A DNA stretch of 64,000 nucleotides from Nocardia flavorosea (lineage in GTDB: Bacteria; Actinomycetota; Actinomycetes; Mycobacteriales; Mycobacteriaceae), in the NCBI RefSeq assembly GCF_015477805.1, contig NZ_JADLQL010000001.1, forward strand, positions 1,798,001 through 1,862,000, in the 5' to 3' direction. Positions 17,367 to 26,375 of this stretch are shown piece after piece (the first letter of the stretch is position 1; every line of letters begins with the position of its first letter). The position numbers and the translations under genes are program-made. The notes under the pieces were generated by a model. That model did no database searches and was not told the origin of the DNA. It worked only from the letters and a program-made list of their open reading frames with translations.

Positions 17367-18551
17367 ATGAAGCACCGCATCGTCGTCCTCGGAGCCGGGT
17401 ACGCCGGAGCCACCGCCGCCGGCCGCCTGGCCAAGCGACTGCACCGCGACGATATCGAGATCACCCTGGTCAATGCCGACCCCGATTTCGTCGAACGGGT
17501 CCGCCTGCACCAGCTCGCCGCCGGCCAAGACCTGGCCGTCCGCCCGCTGCGGAAGGTGTTCGCCGGCACCGGCGTCCAGGTGCGTATCGCATGGATCGAT
17601 TCGGTCGACGCGGATCGTAAGACGGTCGCACTGACCGGCGAGAACGGCGCCGAGACGCTGGCCTACGACACCCTGGTCTACGCCCTGGGTAGCACCATCG
17701 CCGATTTCGGCGTGTCCGGCGTCGCCGAGCACGCTCACAATGTGGCGAGCAAGCAGGCCGCACTGCGGCTGCGGGAGCGCCTGAACGAGTTGGCGGCGGG
17801 CGAGACTGTGCTGATCGTGGGCGGCGGTCTGACCGCTATCGAGACCGCGACCGAGATCGCCGAAGCGCGCCCGGATCTGAAGGTCGCCATGGCGGCGCGC
17901 GGCGGCGTCGGCGACTGGCTCGATCAGAAGGCGCAGACCCACCTGCGCGCCTCATTCGAGCGTTTCGGCATCACCGTGCACGAACGCGCCGACGTCACCC
18001 GCGTCACCGAGGGCGGCGTGGTCACCCGCTCGGCTGCGGAGATTGCGGCCGGTGCCACCGTCTGGACAGCAGGTTTCGCCGTGCACCCGATCGCGGCCGC
18101 CAGCACGCTCACCGTCTCCGCGGCCGGGCGCATCGTCGTCGACGCCACCCTGCGCTCGGTCTCGCACCCGGACGTCTACGCCGCCGGTGATGCCGCGCAC
18201 GCCGCCGGGGTGGGCGGCAAAACGCTGCGCATGGGCTGCGCCACTGCCTCCCCGATGGCCTGGCTGGTCGGCGACGTCATCGCCGCCCGGCTGACCGGAC
18301 GCGAAGTCCCGGACGCCCCGATCGGCTACCGCAAACAATGCATCAGCCTCGGCCGCCGCGATGCCATCGTGCAGAAGGTGACCGAAGAAGACCAGCCGAC
18401 CTCGAAGGTCGATGCCGGCCGCAAGGGCGCGCGCGTGAAGGAGCTGATCTGCAAGGCCACCATGTGGAGCGTCAACCACCCGACCCTGATGGCGCCGAGC
18501 CGGCGCCGCCGCCTGGTCGCGCCCGCCGCGGGTCCGGTCGCGACCGCCTGA
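17367..18551 (+). CDS. NADH dehydrogenase-like FAD oxidoreductase
   Basis: 394 residues of the pyridine nucleotide-disulfide oxidoreductase class 2 (NDH-2-like). It has an N-terminal FAD dinucleotide fold (IVVLGAGYAGATAAGRLAKR), a second NAD(P) fold (VLIVGGGLTAIETATEIAE) and an FAD-ribityl motif near the C-terminus (HPDVYAAGDAAH). No C-terminal membrane segment is evident. It follows sigJ in the same direction, the usual partner arrangement for ECF41. Electron acceptor unknown. A GACAGGAGC ribosome site precedes the ATG. Confidence 0.88.
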   Translation: MKHRIVVLGAGYAGATAAGRLAKRLHRDDIEITLVNADPDFVERVRLHQLAAGQDLAVRPLRKVFAGTGVQVRIAWIDSVDADRKTVALTGENGAETLAYDTLVYALGSTIADFGVSGVAEHAHNVASKQAALRLRERLNELAAGETVLIVGGGLTAIETATEIAEARPDLKVAMAARGGVGDWLDQKAQTHLRASFERFGITVHERADVTRVTEGGVVTRSAAEIAAGATVWTAGFAVHPIAAASTLTVSAAGRIVVDATLRSVSHPDVYAAGDAAHAAGVGGKTLRMGCATASPMAWLVGDVIAARLTGREVPDAPIGYRKQCISLGRRDAIVQKVTEEDQPTSKVDAGRKGARVKELICKATMWSVNHPTLMAPSRRRRLVAPAAGPVATA

Positions 18552-18752
18552 GTACGCGACGAGCGCCAGAAGGCCCAGATGTCCCCCGCCGCGGCTGCTA
18601 CCGGCGCGAAGCGAACCGGTTCGCGGCCCACTCGCCCCGCCACTACCATGGCACCGGCTTCTACGACCGGCCGTTCCGGACGCAGGCGACGCACTCCGGC
18701 CGCCCCGGGCCGCAGGGCCGACCCTGCACGAATGTCGAACGGAGAGGCGTCT

Positions 18753-19025
18753 ATGAAAAAAGCCGGCGTGATCACAGCAATGTCCTTGGCAGCCATGGGT
18801 TTCTCGGGGGCCACCGCCGCCGCGCTCCCCTCCGGCAGCGCCGACCTCCCCGGGCTCCCGGGCGTCACCCAGCCCGGCCCGCCCGCACCGCCGGACGGCA
18901 AGAAGGTCGGCGACCCGTGCACGCCCGGTGGCGGTGTACCGGGCCATTATGAGTGGGTGCACCTCGACGAGGATTCCGCTGCACACTACGGCACCGAATG
19001 GATGTTCGTCTGCCAGGCGAACTGA
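18753..19025 (+). CDS. small secreted protein, unknown function
   Basis: 90 residues. It has a classical signal peptide (MKKAGVITAMSLAAMGFSGA) with a probable cleavage site near ATAAA, a Pro/Gly-rich segment and two Cys (DPCTPGG and MFVCQAN) that could form a disulfide after export. GGAGAGG lies 5 bases before the ATG. No family recognised. It ends before a strong stem-loop. Confidence 0.7.
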   Translation: MKKAGVITAMSLAAMGFSGATAAALPSGSADLPGLPGVTQPGPPAPPDGKKVGDPCTPGGGVPGHYEWVHLDEDSAAHYGTEWMFVCQAN

Positions 19026-19064
19026 TGTCGTGACCGCGGTGGTACGGCGTCTCCACACCGGAGC

Positions 19065-19099
19065 AGCCCTTCACCCGTAATGGCACAGGGTGAAGGGCT
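19065..19099. terminator. stem-loop between convergent genes
   Basis: AGCCCTTCACCC (19065-19076) pairs perfectly with GGGTGAAGGGCT (19088-19099) across an 11-base loop. It lies between the small secreted protein gene and the convergent SGNH hydrolase gene, so it can act in both directions. There is no good U-tract. Confidence 0.65.
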
Positions 19100-19155
19100 C
19101 TCGCCGATAGTGACCGCCACGCTGTCAGGCGGTGTCGCGCGCCGCGTCGAGTCCA

Positions 19156-20286
19156 TCAGAGGACAGCCAGCGTAGCCGCGGCCATGGCCGCGTAACCGGC
19201 AGCGTTGGGGTGCTTGTGGTCACCGGGGTCGAACGCCGCGTTCAAGCGTTCCCCATCTACGGGATCGGCCAGTGCCGCGTTGAAATCGACCACTGCGTCG
19301 TACTCGCCGCTGGTGCGAATCCAATGGTTGACGGCCCGAATCTTCGCCGCGGAGGTGTCATTGTAGTATTCGGCGCCCTTCATGGGCAGCAAGGTGGCGC
19401 CGATAACCGTGGCCCCGGCGGCGTGCGCGCGGGCGATCAGGTCGCGGTAGCCGTCGATGAGTTGCTCCACCGATACGTCAGGGTTGGGCTTATAGGTCGG
19501 TAAGTCGACTTCGGAGAACCCGATATCGTTGAGTCCGGCCAGGATGATCACCGTCCGCACTCCCGGCTCGGCGAGCACATCACGTTCGAAGCGGTGCAAG
19601 CCGCTGTCTCCGTACCAGGCCGAATCGCTGAGCATCATATTTCCGCCGATTCCCGCGTTGAGCACCGGCCGCGGAGTACCCCGCGCGGTGAGCCCGTCGG
19701 CGAGGGCGTCGGGGTAACGGTTGTCGGCGTCCTTATCCGAGCCGAAGCCGTCGGTGATGGAGTCACCGAACGTCACGATGGTGTCCGCGGCCGCGGTTCC
19801 GCCGGACATTTCCAGGTCTGACAGGTAGTACCAGGAATGGGTGGTTTCGGTGAATGCGGTTCCGTCGGTGTCGTCGAGCCGGTTTCCCGTGCCGCGATAG
19901 GTACTGGCGTAGCCTTGGGCGTGGAAGGTCGCCGGGCCGGTCGGGTCGGCGAGGAACAAGGTTATTGTCGCCGATTCCAGTGCGGCCAGGGTCAAATCGG
20001 CTACGCCGCTGGTGATTTGTTCACCCGCCGCGATGACCACCGACTCCGCGCCGTCGAACCGCAAGGGCCGGACCGTCTCCGCCTGCACGCCGGCACCGTC
20101 ACTTGTCCGGGCGTCGACGGAGAACACCACCGACCCGGTCGCCAGGCGGGATGCCCGAGAAAGCGTAGTCGCGCAAACGAGCGCCAGTGTGTGGCCGGCT
20201 CGCAGCAGGTTCGTGCCGTCGGCGAATACGTGGAACTCCGCATGGACCGGGATCCGTGCCGCCCAACACCACTCACCCTCGACCAC
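19156..20286 (-). CDS. SGNH/GDSL-family esterase, N-terminus abnormal
   Basis: The 376-residue frame has a clear SGNH hydrolase domain: block I TIVTFGDSITDGFGSD (Ser), block II Gly in LNAGIGGNMML, block III Asn in ILAGLNDIG and block V DPGDHKHPNAAGY with Asp/His. The preceding beta-sandwich part (from about residue 50) also fits secreted actinobacterial SGNH esterases. The first 50 or so residues do not resemble the family, and no signal peptide or good ribosome site precedes the GTG at 20286. The gene is probably 5'-truncated or frameshifted; upstream DNA is decayed. Confidence 0.8.
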   Translation of the reverse strand: MVEGEWCWAARIPVHAEFHVFADGTNLLRAGHTLALVCATTLSRASRLATGSVVFSVDARTSDGAGVQAETVRPLRFDGAESVVIAAGEQITSGVADLTLAALESATITLFLADPTGPATFHAQGYASTYRGTGNRLDDTDGTAFTETTHSWYYLSDLEMSGGTAAADTIVTFGDSITDGFGSDKDADNRYPDALADGLTARGTPRPVLNAGIGGNMMLSDSAWYGDSGLHRFERDVLAEPGVRTVIILAGLNDIGFSEVDLPTYKPNPDVSVEQLIDGYRDLIARAHAAGATVIGATLLPMKGAEYYNDTSAAKIRAVNHWIRTSGEYDAVVDFNAALADPVDGERLNAAFDPGDHKHPNAAGYAAMAAATLAVL

Positions 20287-20447
20287 CGTGACGTAGGCAC
20301 CGTCGACCCCGGGCGCGGTCTCGCTCCCGCTCTCGGGGCCGGCTGCTGCTGTGCTCGAGGGTCGGCGTGATCGGCGGCGTTCCCGAGGCGGCGCTGCTCC
20401 GGGCTACTTCCAGGTCATGTCGGCGCCGGGATACTCGGCGCAGCTGT

Positions 20448-20684
20448 TCATCGTCGCCGAACATCCCCCACGCTCCGATCACCGCAGACCGTGCTTGCGC
20501 TGGACACCGAACTGACTGTGCAGTCGTCATGAGCCTCGGCGTAGTCGATAGATCGCGAATACCACGCTTGGCCGATTGTGCTGTCGAAGTCTCCCTCGTC
20601 GGCTGCACTGAAGGCCAGATCTTCGGGGTTGTCCGAAGAGTCGGTCCAGTCGTAGCGAATCGTAGGGTCGAAGCCGAACAGCAC
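20448..20684 (-). pseudogene. fragment of unknown protein
   Basis: A GTG-initiated 78-codon frame with amino-acid-like composition (RYDWTDSSDNPEDLAFSAAD, then YSRSIDYAEAHDDC). The same theme continues upstream only through stop codons and frame changes, so I read it as a remnant rather than a complete gene. No family recognised. Confidence 0.3.
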
Positions 20685-21121
20685 CCTTTCGGAAGGTCTG
20701 TTGACCCACCGCCCTGCACCCCAAGGATTTACCGGCCGAAGTTATCCAATCGGCGGGTACCCGCAACAGCGTGTCGGTGAACAGTCCGGCCGCCCCGTCT
20801 CGACCTGGCTCCGTCACACCACCCACTCCGGATCGTCCTGCGCCGCCTTATCGATGTCGTCGTCCACTGCCGTCGAGTCTTCCCCTTGCTGCCGACCGAT
20901 TGAGAGTCGCAATGCATCAAGCGGTACGGCGCAGCAGTCGAACATGGCAACGAATTGGACGCGACCTGCCGGTACGAGTTCCCCCGGAACCCGTGGGCAC
21001 CGCGCGGGTCAGAAAATTGCTCGCGCGTCGTCGGACAGGATCCGAGGCCGTCGCTGTTTTTGGTGTTCGCGCCCCGAAAGATACCGAAGTGCCGATATGA
21101 AAGACTGATGTTTGAACTAAA

Positions 21122-21168
21122 TCGAATGCCCATTCGAAGGCCGCAGGGGCATGTACCAGACTGTACCA
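21122..21168. promoter_or_regulatory. palindrome plus 10-bp tandem repeat
   Basis: TCGAATG (21122-21128) and CATTCGA (21131-21137) form a 2-base-spaced perfect inverted repeat. TGTACCA then occurs at 21152-21158 and 21162-21168, exactly one helical turn apart. The block sits in an AT-rich patch about 500 bases before the first defence gene. A regulatory role is only a guess. Confidence 0.3.
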
Positions 21169-21665
21169 AACACGATTGATCCTGCTCCTGAAGCCTCTTC
21201 AGCACTATCCTCGCACACTCTCTATCGCTCCAGCCACCGAGAGGCCCTACCCGAGTTCGGCCGTTGTCCGTCAAATTGCCGGGGGATCTGGCACTATCGG
21301 GACATCAGGGGGTAACGGCAGTGCCACTGATGGCGATCACCAAGTCGATGCTCCCAGCCCGCTGCGGTGTTGCCGCGACGTAACAAACAAACAGGACCGA
21401 GGAGTTTGGACCCGGTGGCGAACCACGAAGTCGACCGCACCGATCTGCACGCGATCGTGCGGACGCCGCCTAGGCAGGACTCCAGGTCGCGGAATCGCCT
21501 CAGGATTTCTCCGGCCGCGCGCCGGTATTGACCACCACCTCCTCCACCACAGCCGTTCTCGACATCGGCGCACCTCAGCAACGCCGATCGAGATGCGCCC
21601 CACCAGTTCGCCACCTGCGATCCAGAATTTCAAGCACCAAATTGACTCAGGAAAGAGCATGAGCT

Positions 21666-24600
21666 ATGGCGCCATGGACCCATGACAGCGGCCTTGCCAG
21701 GGAGGTCGATGCACAGTTCCGCAGGGCGATCGAGTCGTACGAGGCGAACAGCAACCTCATCACCGAGCATGCCAACCACGAGGAGATCATTCGGGTTGGC
21801 GGTTACGCGAACCGGACGCTCCTGGAACTCGTACAGAACGCGGCCGATGCAATGGCGGGCGATCACACCGACACAGGCAGGGTCGAGATCATCCTGGATC
21901 CCGACAACAGGGCACTCTATTGCGCGAACGCGGGCCGCCCCTTCTCGAAGAACGGGCTCGTCGCGATCGCGCATGCACACCTGAGTGGCAAACGCGGCGA
22001 CGAGATCGGACGATTCGGCCTCGGCTTCAAATCGGTTCTCGCTGTGACCGAAACACCTCAGGTCTTCAGCAGGTCGGTGTCCTTCGAGTTCAATTCACCG
22101 GAAGCAAAGACCGCGATCGCCGGTGTCGGAGCCCAGGTCAAGCGATACCCTGTCCTACGCACACCGACCCTTGTCGACGCTCAGGCTCATTTCGCCCAAG
22201 ACACCATTCTCGAAGAGCTCTCAGAATGGGCGGCAACCGTCGTCAAGCTTCCAGATGCCATGAACCTCGACCGTCTGCGGAACGAGATCGAGTCCTTCTC
22301 CTCGGAATTTCTCTTGTTCGTCAGCTCCGTACGAGAAGTGAGGCTCCGCGTACTCGGCGAAGACGGTTTCGAGACGAGCCACGTGTCCCGGAAACTCGGG
22401 AACGGCAACTTCAAGATCGAGCGTCCGGATGGCACCGGCGACGAGTGGCTCGTCGAAGACCGAATGCATTCGCCGTCTCTAAGGGCCCGGAAGGAAGTTG
22501 GTGAGGCCGTCTCGCGCTCTGCGGTCAAGGTAGCCGTGGCCGTACCAGTGAACCACAGTCAGCTTCGCGTCGGGCAATTTTGGTCGTACTTCCCGCTCCA
22601 AGACCAGACGTCGGCATCCGCACTGTTCAATGCCCCCTGGAGTGTGAATGATGACCGCACCACTCTGCTGCGCAACGACTACAACCGCGAGATACTCAGG
22701 ACGCTGGCGGAGATGTTCGTCGACCTCTTGCCCCGCCTCAGTACCCCCACTGATCCCGCTGCTCACCTGGACTACCTGCCCGCGCGTGGGCGCGAGGAGC
22801 GTTCGTTCGGCGACACCGTCTTGTATGCGGCGATCCCACGCCAGTACGCCGGGGTTGCATTGATCCCCGACGCGAACGGAGACCTCGCGCGAGCCGAAGA
22901 TATCCGTCCACTCGATTTCCGGACGGAGGTCACAGTCAACGAAAACGACCATCGCGCATGGATCGAATCCCCCAATACGGGCGACGATGTTCCCCACTGG
23001 CGTTGTTACACCTCACCTCAACGAGCGACACGCCTCCGTCAACTGATGGCCTACGGTTTCGATCCCAGCCTCGCCGAGAGCGATGACCACGACATGAAGC
23101 GCGCACTGGAGAATATGCCGGCACGTGGGATCCTTTCATGGCTGAGGGAATGGTCGGAAGGCAGCGACTTCACCTCTGCTGCCCGAGCTTTGAGGTTCAT
23201 TCTGAACCAGAAGAACCCGTCCGGGTTCGCGCAAGCGAAGGTGATCCCGACCACGGCTGGGTTATGTGGATTACATAACAAGGACAGTGTCTTCCTCGAA
23301 CGCGAAGAAGATATCGACATCGAAGATGCCGAGTTCGTGGAACCCCTGTTTCTTTCGCAGCCGGGTATCAAAGCCTTGCTGATCAAGGCGGGGTTCCGAA
23401 ACCTCGATCCCGTTGCGATTTTCAATGCTCGTGTATACCAATTGCCGGTCGAACCCGACGACCGCCAACTATCCCGACTTTGGGACGCCGCACTCAACCT
23501 CACTGTCCAACAGGCGATAAGCGTGATCAGGGACCACTCCCGAACCGTGGTGAAGGTTCCCACGTGCAACGGTGAATGGTCGTGGCCACAACAGGTCATT
23601 GACATAGACGAACCTCTCGATGCGGAGTACGCCCATTTACAGCTCGATCGGTCACGATGCGTTCCCGATGTCGCGCACGCTATCGGGGTTGTCCGCGAGC
23701 CCATCGGGGAATACAACATCGAAGACGAACCGCTCTATGATCAATACCGTTCATCGGTCTTGAAGGCCGTCAACCAGGCTCTCGGCCCTGGCGAGCGTCC
23801 GCTCGACCGTATTTCCCTCCAACCGAGGCACGGTGGATCGCCGGGGCCGTTTTCGATGCTTATCCTCCTCGATGAAGCTCAAGCATCGTTCCGACTGCGC
23901 GTCGCGTGGACATACAAGCTCCTCAGCTTCGGCGATGCGGAATGGGACTGCGAGGACCTCGACTCGGGCAACGTATTTTCCGTCCCCTCTCCTGTGCGAT
24001 GGGCCTTAGAAAAGGCCGGCCTGGTGGAGTCAATGAAAGGAATACGGTACCCCCGCGAGGTGGTGGCTCCATCGCTGATGAAATATGGAGAGTTCCTCCC
24101 CCTATTCATGGGACCACGTCCCGTGGTAGATATTCTAAACCTTCCCGACAAACTTGAAGAAGTCCCCCCAGCACTTCTCCGGGAAGGACTCGAATCCGAC
24201 TCCGTATCCGACAAGATAAGCGATCTTACCCTTACTGAGTTCATCGTTTCAGCCAGCCGTATAGCATATCCCGAAAGAAAACCACCTCGCATCCCTGCTC
24301 GAGTGGGACGTGCAATAGAATTACGTTCGACCAAGTCGGTTTTCGTGGCCGTGACGGACGAGGAGCGCGAGTTCCTCATATCCCGGCAACGACCGTATTT
24401 GGTAGCCACAGAGGAAACAGTCGCAGACGTTGTGGAAACTGTGGGATGCCGAAAGTTCGAAGATGCCTTCTCATTCTCCGTTGTTCCGGAAGGACAACAG
24501 GCCAGCGAGTCGATACTCGACGTACTCACTGGACTTCGGAAGACCGCTGCAGCCGATCGATTGATGCCGGCAACAGTCACTCGCGCTGCAAACATCACGA

Positions 24601-26375
24601 AGTACACCACTACGGAGCATGGTGTCGAGGAGGAGTCACTCGAGTGGCATCTGACGGATGGAGTGCGACTCTTCGTCCAAAGCGCGACCGGCGAGGAGCG
24701 TCTACTCAAGATCGTCAATGAGGGGTTCGAACTGCATTTGAGCAATGCAGAACTCGCTAAAGTGCGCCAGGTCGGCCTTGACCATCGCCTCGAGCAAGCC
24801 CGCCAGGCTGCCCAGGCTGCGACCACCGACGCAGAGCGGCTCGAGATCTACTTCGGCGAGGACGACCTCCGTGAGGAACTCCCCAAGGGGCTGTGGCAAG
24901 CGCTTGAAGCCCAGGACCTGGTGGATTCCTCGACTTCCGTCGGGGAGCTGTACCTGACGGTCCGCGGCTCGGATTCCATCAAGTTTCTTGCGGAACCTTT
25001 CAGGCGGGAAGGTTTCCCAGACGTACCGCAGACGTGGGCCGGCGGGGCCGCCACGATTTCCTGGCTCCGAAAGATGGGCTTCAGCGCCAAATATGCCGGC
25101 CGTAGAACTCAACGCCAAGATGCCGAGTTCGTCATCCCCGGAGTCACCGAACTCAGTCCATTGCACGATTTCCAGGCGGATATCAGCCTGAAACTGCGCG
25201 AAGTACTTACCAAGCCGGACGAGAGAGGACGGGCACGCAAAGCGATGGTCGAACTCCCGACGGGGGCGGGTAAGACCCGGGTTGCCTCGGAAACGATCCT
25301 TCGCCTGTTCCTCGAAGGCGAGATGAGCGGCAACATCCTCTGGATAGCTCAGTCTCAAGAATTGTGTGAGCAAGCTGTCCAGACTTTCAGTACGGTGTGG
25401 CGGGGGATCCGTGCCGAGCATCCGCTGACGATCGGTCGCCTCTGGGAAGGGAACGACGTTCACCGTCCCGAAACGGAATTCGGTGTGATCGTAGCTACTG
25501 ACGCACAGCTCGACGAAATAATCAACAACGACGACAGCGAGTACTCCTGGTTGAAAGAGCCGGCCGCGGTGGTTGTAGACGAAGCACATCGCGCCGGCGA
25601 TTCGGAACGCTACACCAGAATTCTGGCTTGGCTGGGAGTCGCGGGCCGAGGCTGGGAGCGACCACTTGTCGGGTTGTCAGCGACCCCCTTCAAGGGCAGG
25701 TCAGAAGCGGGAACACGCAGCCTTGTCAGCAGGTTCGGTGACACCAAGATCAGCGCATTCGGTGAGAATCCCTACAAGATCCTGGCCGAACGCGGATTCC
25801 TGGCCCACGTAGAACATGACGTGCTCCCTGGCGCCGAAGTGACGCTCTCAAAGGTCGAGCGTGACCAAATGACGCGTATGGGACGCGTCAATCAAGGTGT
25901 CCTGGACAGGATTGCCAAAGACCGTGCACGTATGTCGGTTTTGCTCAGCCATATCCTGGATCGGGATCCGGAGTGGCCGATACTTGTGTTCACTCCGAAT
26001 GTCCTATCGGCCCAGGTCCTTGCGGCGATGATTCGTTACCAAGGTCGCAGTGCAGCATCCGTCAGTGGTCAGACGGGGCGACAGGAACGCCGAGAGATCA
26101 TTCAGCAGTTCCAGGACGGTGAGATCCGTGTGCTTACCAACTGCGATGTGCTGATCCAGGGGTTCGATGCGCCTGGTGTCCGCGCGCTCTACATCGCACG
26201 TCCGACGTTCAGCCCCAGCGCATACATCCAGATGGCGGGCCGCGGACTCCGCGGTCCGTTGAACGGCGGCAAGGAGAAATGTCTCATCGTCGACATGGAA
26301 GACAACTTCGGGGATATAAACGATCTGCTCGGCTTTCGCGAGTATGAGGACCTGTGGAACAGGGGGCGAAATTGA
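21666..26375 (+). CDS. sacsin/HSP90-type ATPase fused to SF2 helicase (defence)
   Basis: 1569 residues. The N-terminal GHKL-like ATP-binding fold (about 40-135) has N-box LLELVQNAADAM, CANAGRPFS and the G-rich lid IGRFGLGFKSVL, as in sacsin N-terminal-like domains. A long middle region (about 140-1130) matches no domain I know. The C-terminal SF2 helicase has Walker A LPTGAGKTR (about residue 1198), DEAH box VVDEAHRAG (about 1303), SAT motif GLSATPFKG and motif VI YIQMAGRGLRG (about 1520). First gene of a four-gene overlapping operon with NERD-helicase, DrmA-like and DrmB-like genes. GC is visibly lower than the flanks. It probably senses or remodels invading DNA; function inferred from context. 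Confidence 0.85.
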   Translation: MAPWTHDSGLAREVDAQFRRAIESYEANSNLITEHANHEEIIRVGGYANRTLLELVQNAADAMAGDHTDTGRVEIILDPDNRALYCANAGRPFSKNGLVAIAHAHLSGKRGDEIGRFGLGFKSVLAVTETPQVFSRSVSFEFNSPEAKTAIAGVGAQVKRYPVLRTPTLVDAQAHFAQDTILEELSEWAATVVKLPDAMNLDRLRNEIESFSSEFLLFVSSVREVRLRVLGEDGFETSHVSRKLGNGNFKIERPDGTGDEWLVEDRMHSPSLRARKEVGEAVSRSAVKVAVAVPVNHSQLRVGQFWSYFPLQDQTSASALFNAPWSVNDDRTTLLRNDYNREILRTLAEMFVDLLPRLSTPTDPAAHLDYLPARGREERSFGDTVLYAAIPRQYAGVALIPDANGDLARAEDIRPLDFRTEVTVNENDHRAWIESPNTGDDVPHWRCYTSPQRATRLRQLMAYGFDPSLAESDDHDMKRALENMPARGILSWLREWSEGSDFTSAARALRFILNQKNPSGFAQAKVIPTTAGLCGLHNKDSVFLEREEDIDIEDAEFVEPLFLSQPGIKALLIKAGFRNLDPVAIFNARVYQLPVEPDDRQLSRLWDAALNLTVQQAISVIRDHSRTVVKVPTCNGEWSWPQQVIDIDEPLDAEYAHLQLDRSRCVPDVAHAIGVVREPIGEYNIEDEPLYDQYRSSVLKAVNQALGPGERPLDRISLQPRHGGSPGPFSMLILLDEAQASFRLRVAWTYKLLSFGDAEWDCEDLDSGNVFSVPSPVRWALEKAGLVESMKGIRYPREVVAPSLMKYGEFLPLFMGPRPVVDILNLPDKLEEVPPALLREGLESDSVSDKISDLTLTEFIVSASRIAYPERKPPRIPARVGRAIELRSTKSVFVAVTDEEREFLISRQRPYLVATEETVADVVETVGCRKFEDAFSFSVVPEGQQASESILDVLTGLRKTAAADRLMPATVTRAANITKYTTTEHGVEEESLEWHLTDGVRLFVQSATGEERLLKIVNEGFELHLSNAELAKVRQVGLDHRLEQARQAAQAATTDAERLEIYFGEDDLREELPKGLWQALEAQDLVDSSTSVGELYLTVRGSDSIKFLAEPFRREGFPDVPQTWAGGAATISWLRKMGFSAKYAGRRTQRQDAEFVIPGVTELSPLHDFQADISLKLREVLTKPDERGRARKAMVELPTGAGKTRVASETILRLFLEGEMSGNILWIAQSQELCEQAVQTFSTVWRGIRAEHPLTIGRLWEGNDVHRPETEFGVIVATDAQLDEIINNDDSEYSWLKEPAAVVVDEAHRAGDSERYTRILAWLGVAGRGWERPLVGLSATPFKGRSEAGTRSLVSRFGDTKISAFGENPYKILAERGFLAHVEHDVLPGAEVTLSKVERDQMTRMGRVNQGVLDRIAKDRARMSVLLSHILDRDPEWPILVFTPNVLSAQVLAAMIRYQGRSAASVSGQTGRQERREIIQQFQDGEIRVLTNCDVLIQGFDAPGVRALYIARPTFSPSAYIQMAGRGLRGPLNGGKEKCLIVDMEDNFGDINDLLGFREYEDLWNRGRN

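Larger units (their letters stand above)
20290..21660. other. decayed region without an intact gene
   Basis: About 1.37 kb with no convincing full gene on either strand. On the minus strand, between about 20880 and 20450, several frames carry protein-like pieces (for example GFDPTIRYDWTDSSDNPEDL followed by AFSAADEGDFDSTIGQAWYS) interrupted by stops, consistent with a pseudogene. Between 21060 and 21180 the DNA is AT-rich. The region separates the core-like flank from the defence island. Confidence 0.5.

Noticed and set aside
20729..21274. 181-codon minus-strand frame in the decayed region
   Set aside because: No domain, odd composition and no ribosome site; only short downstream pieces look protein-like.
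21176..21685. Plus-strand frame leading into the first defence gene
   Set aside because: Composition looks non-coding and the frame overlaps the good start at 21666.
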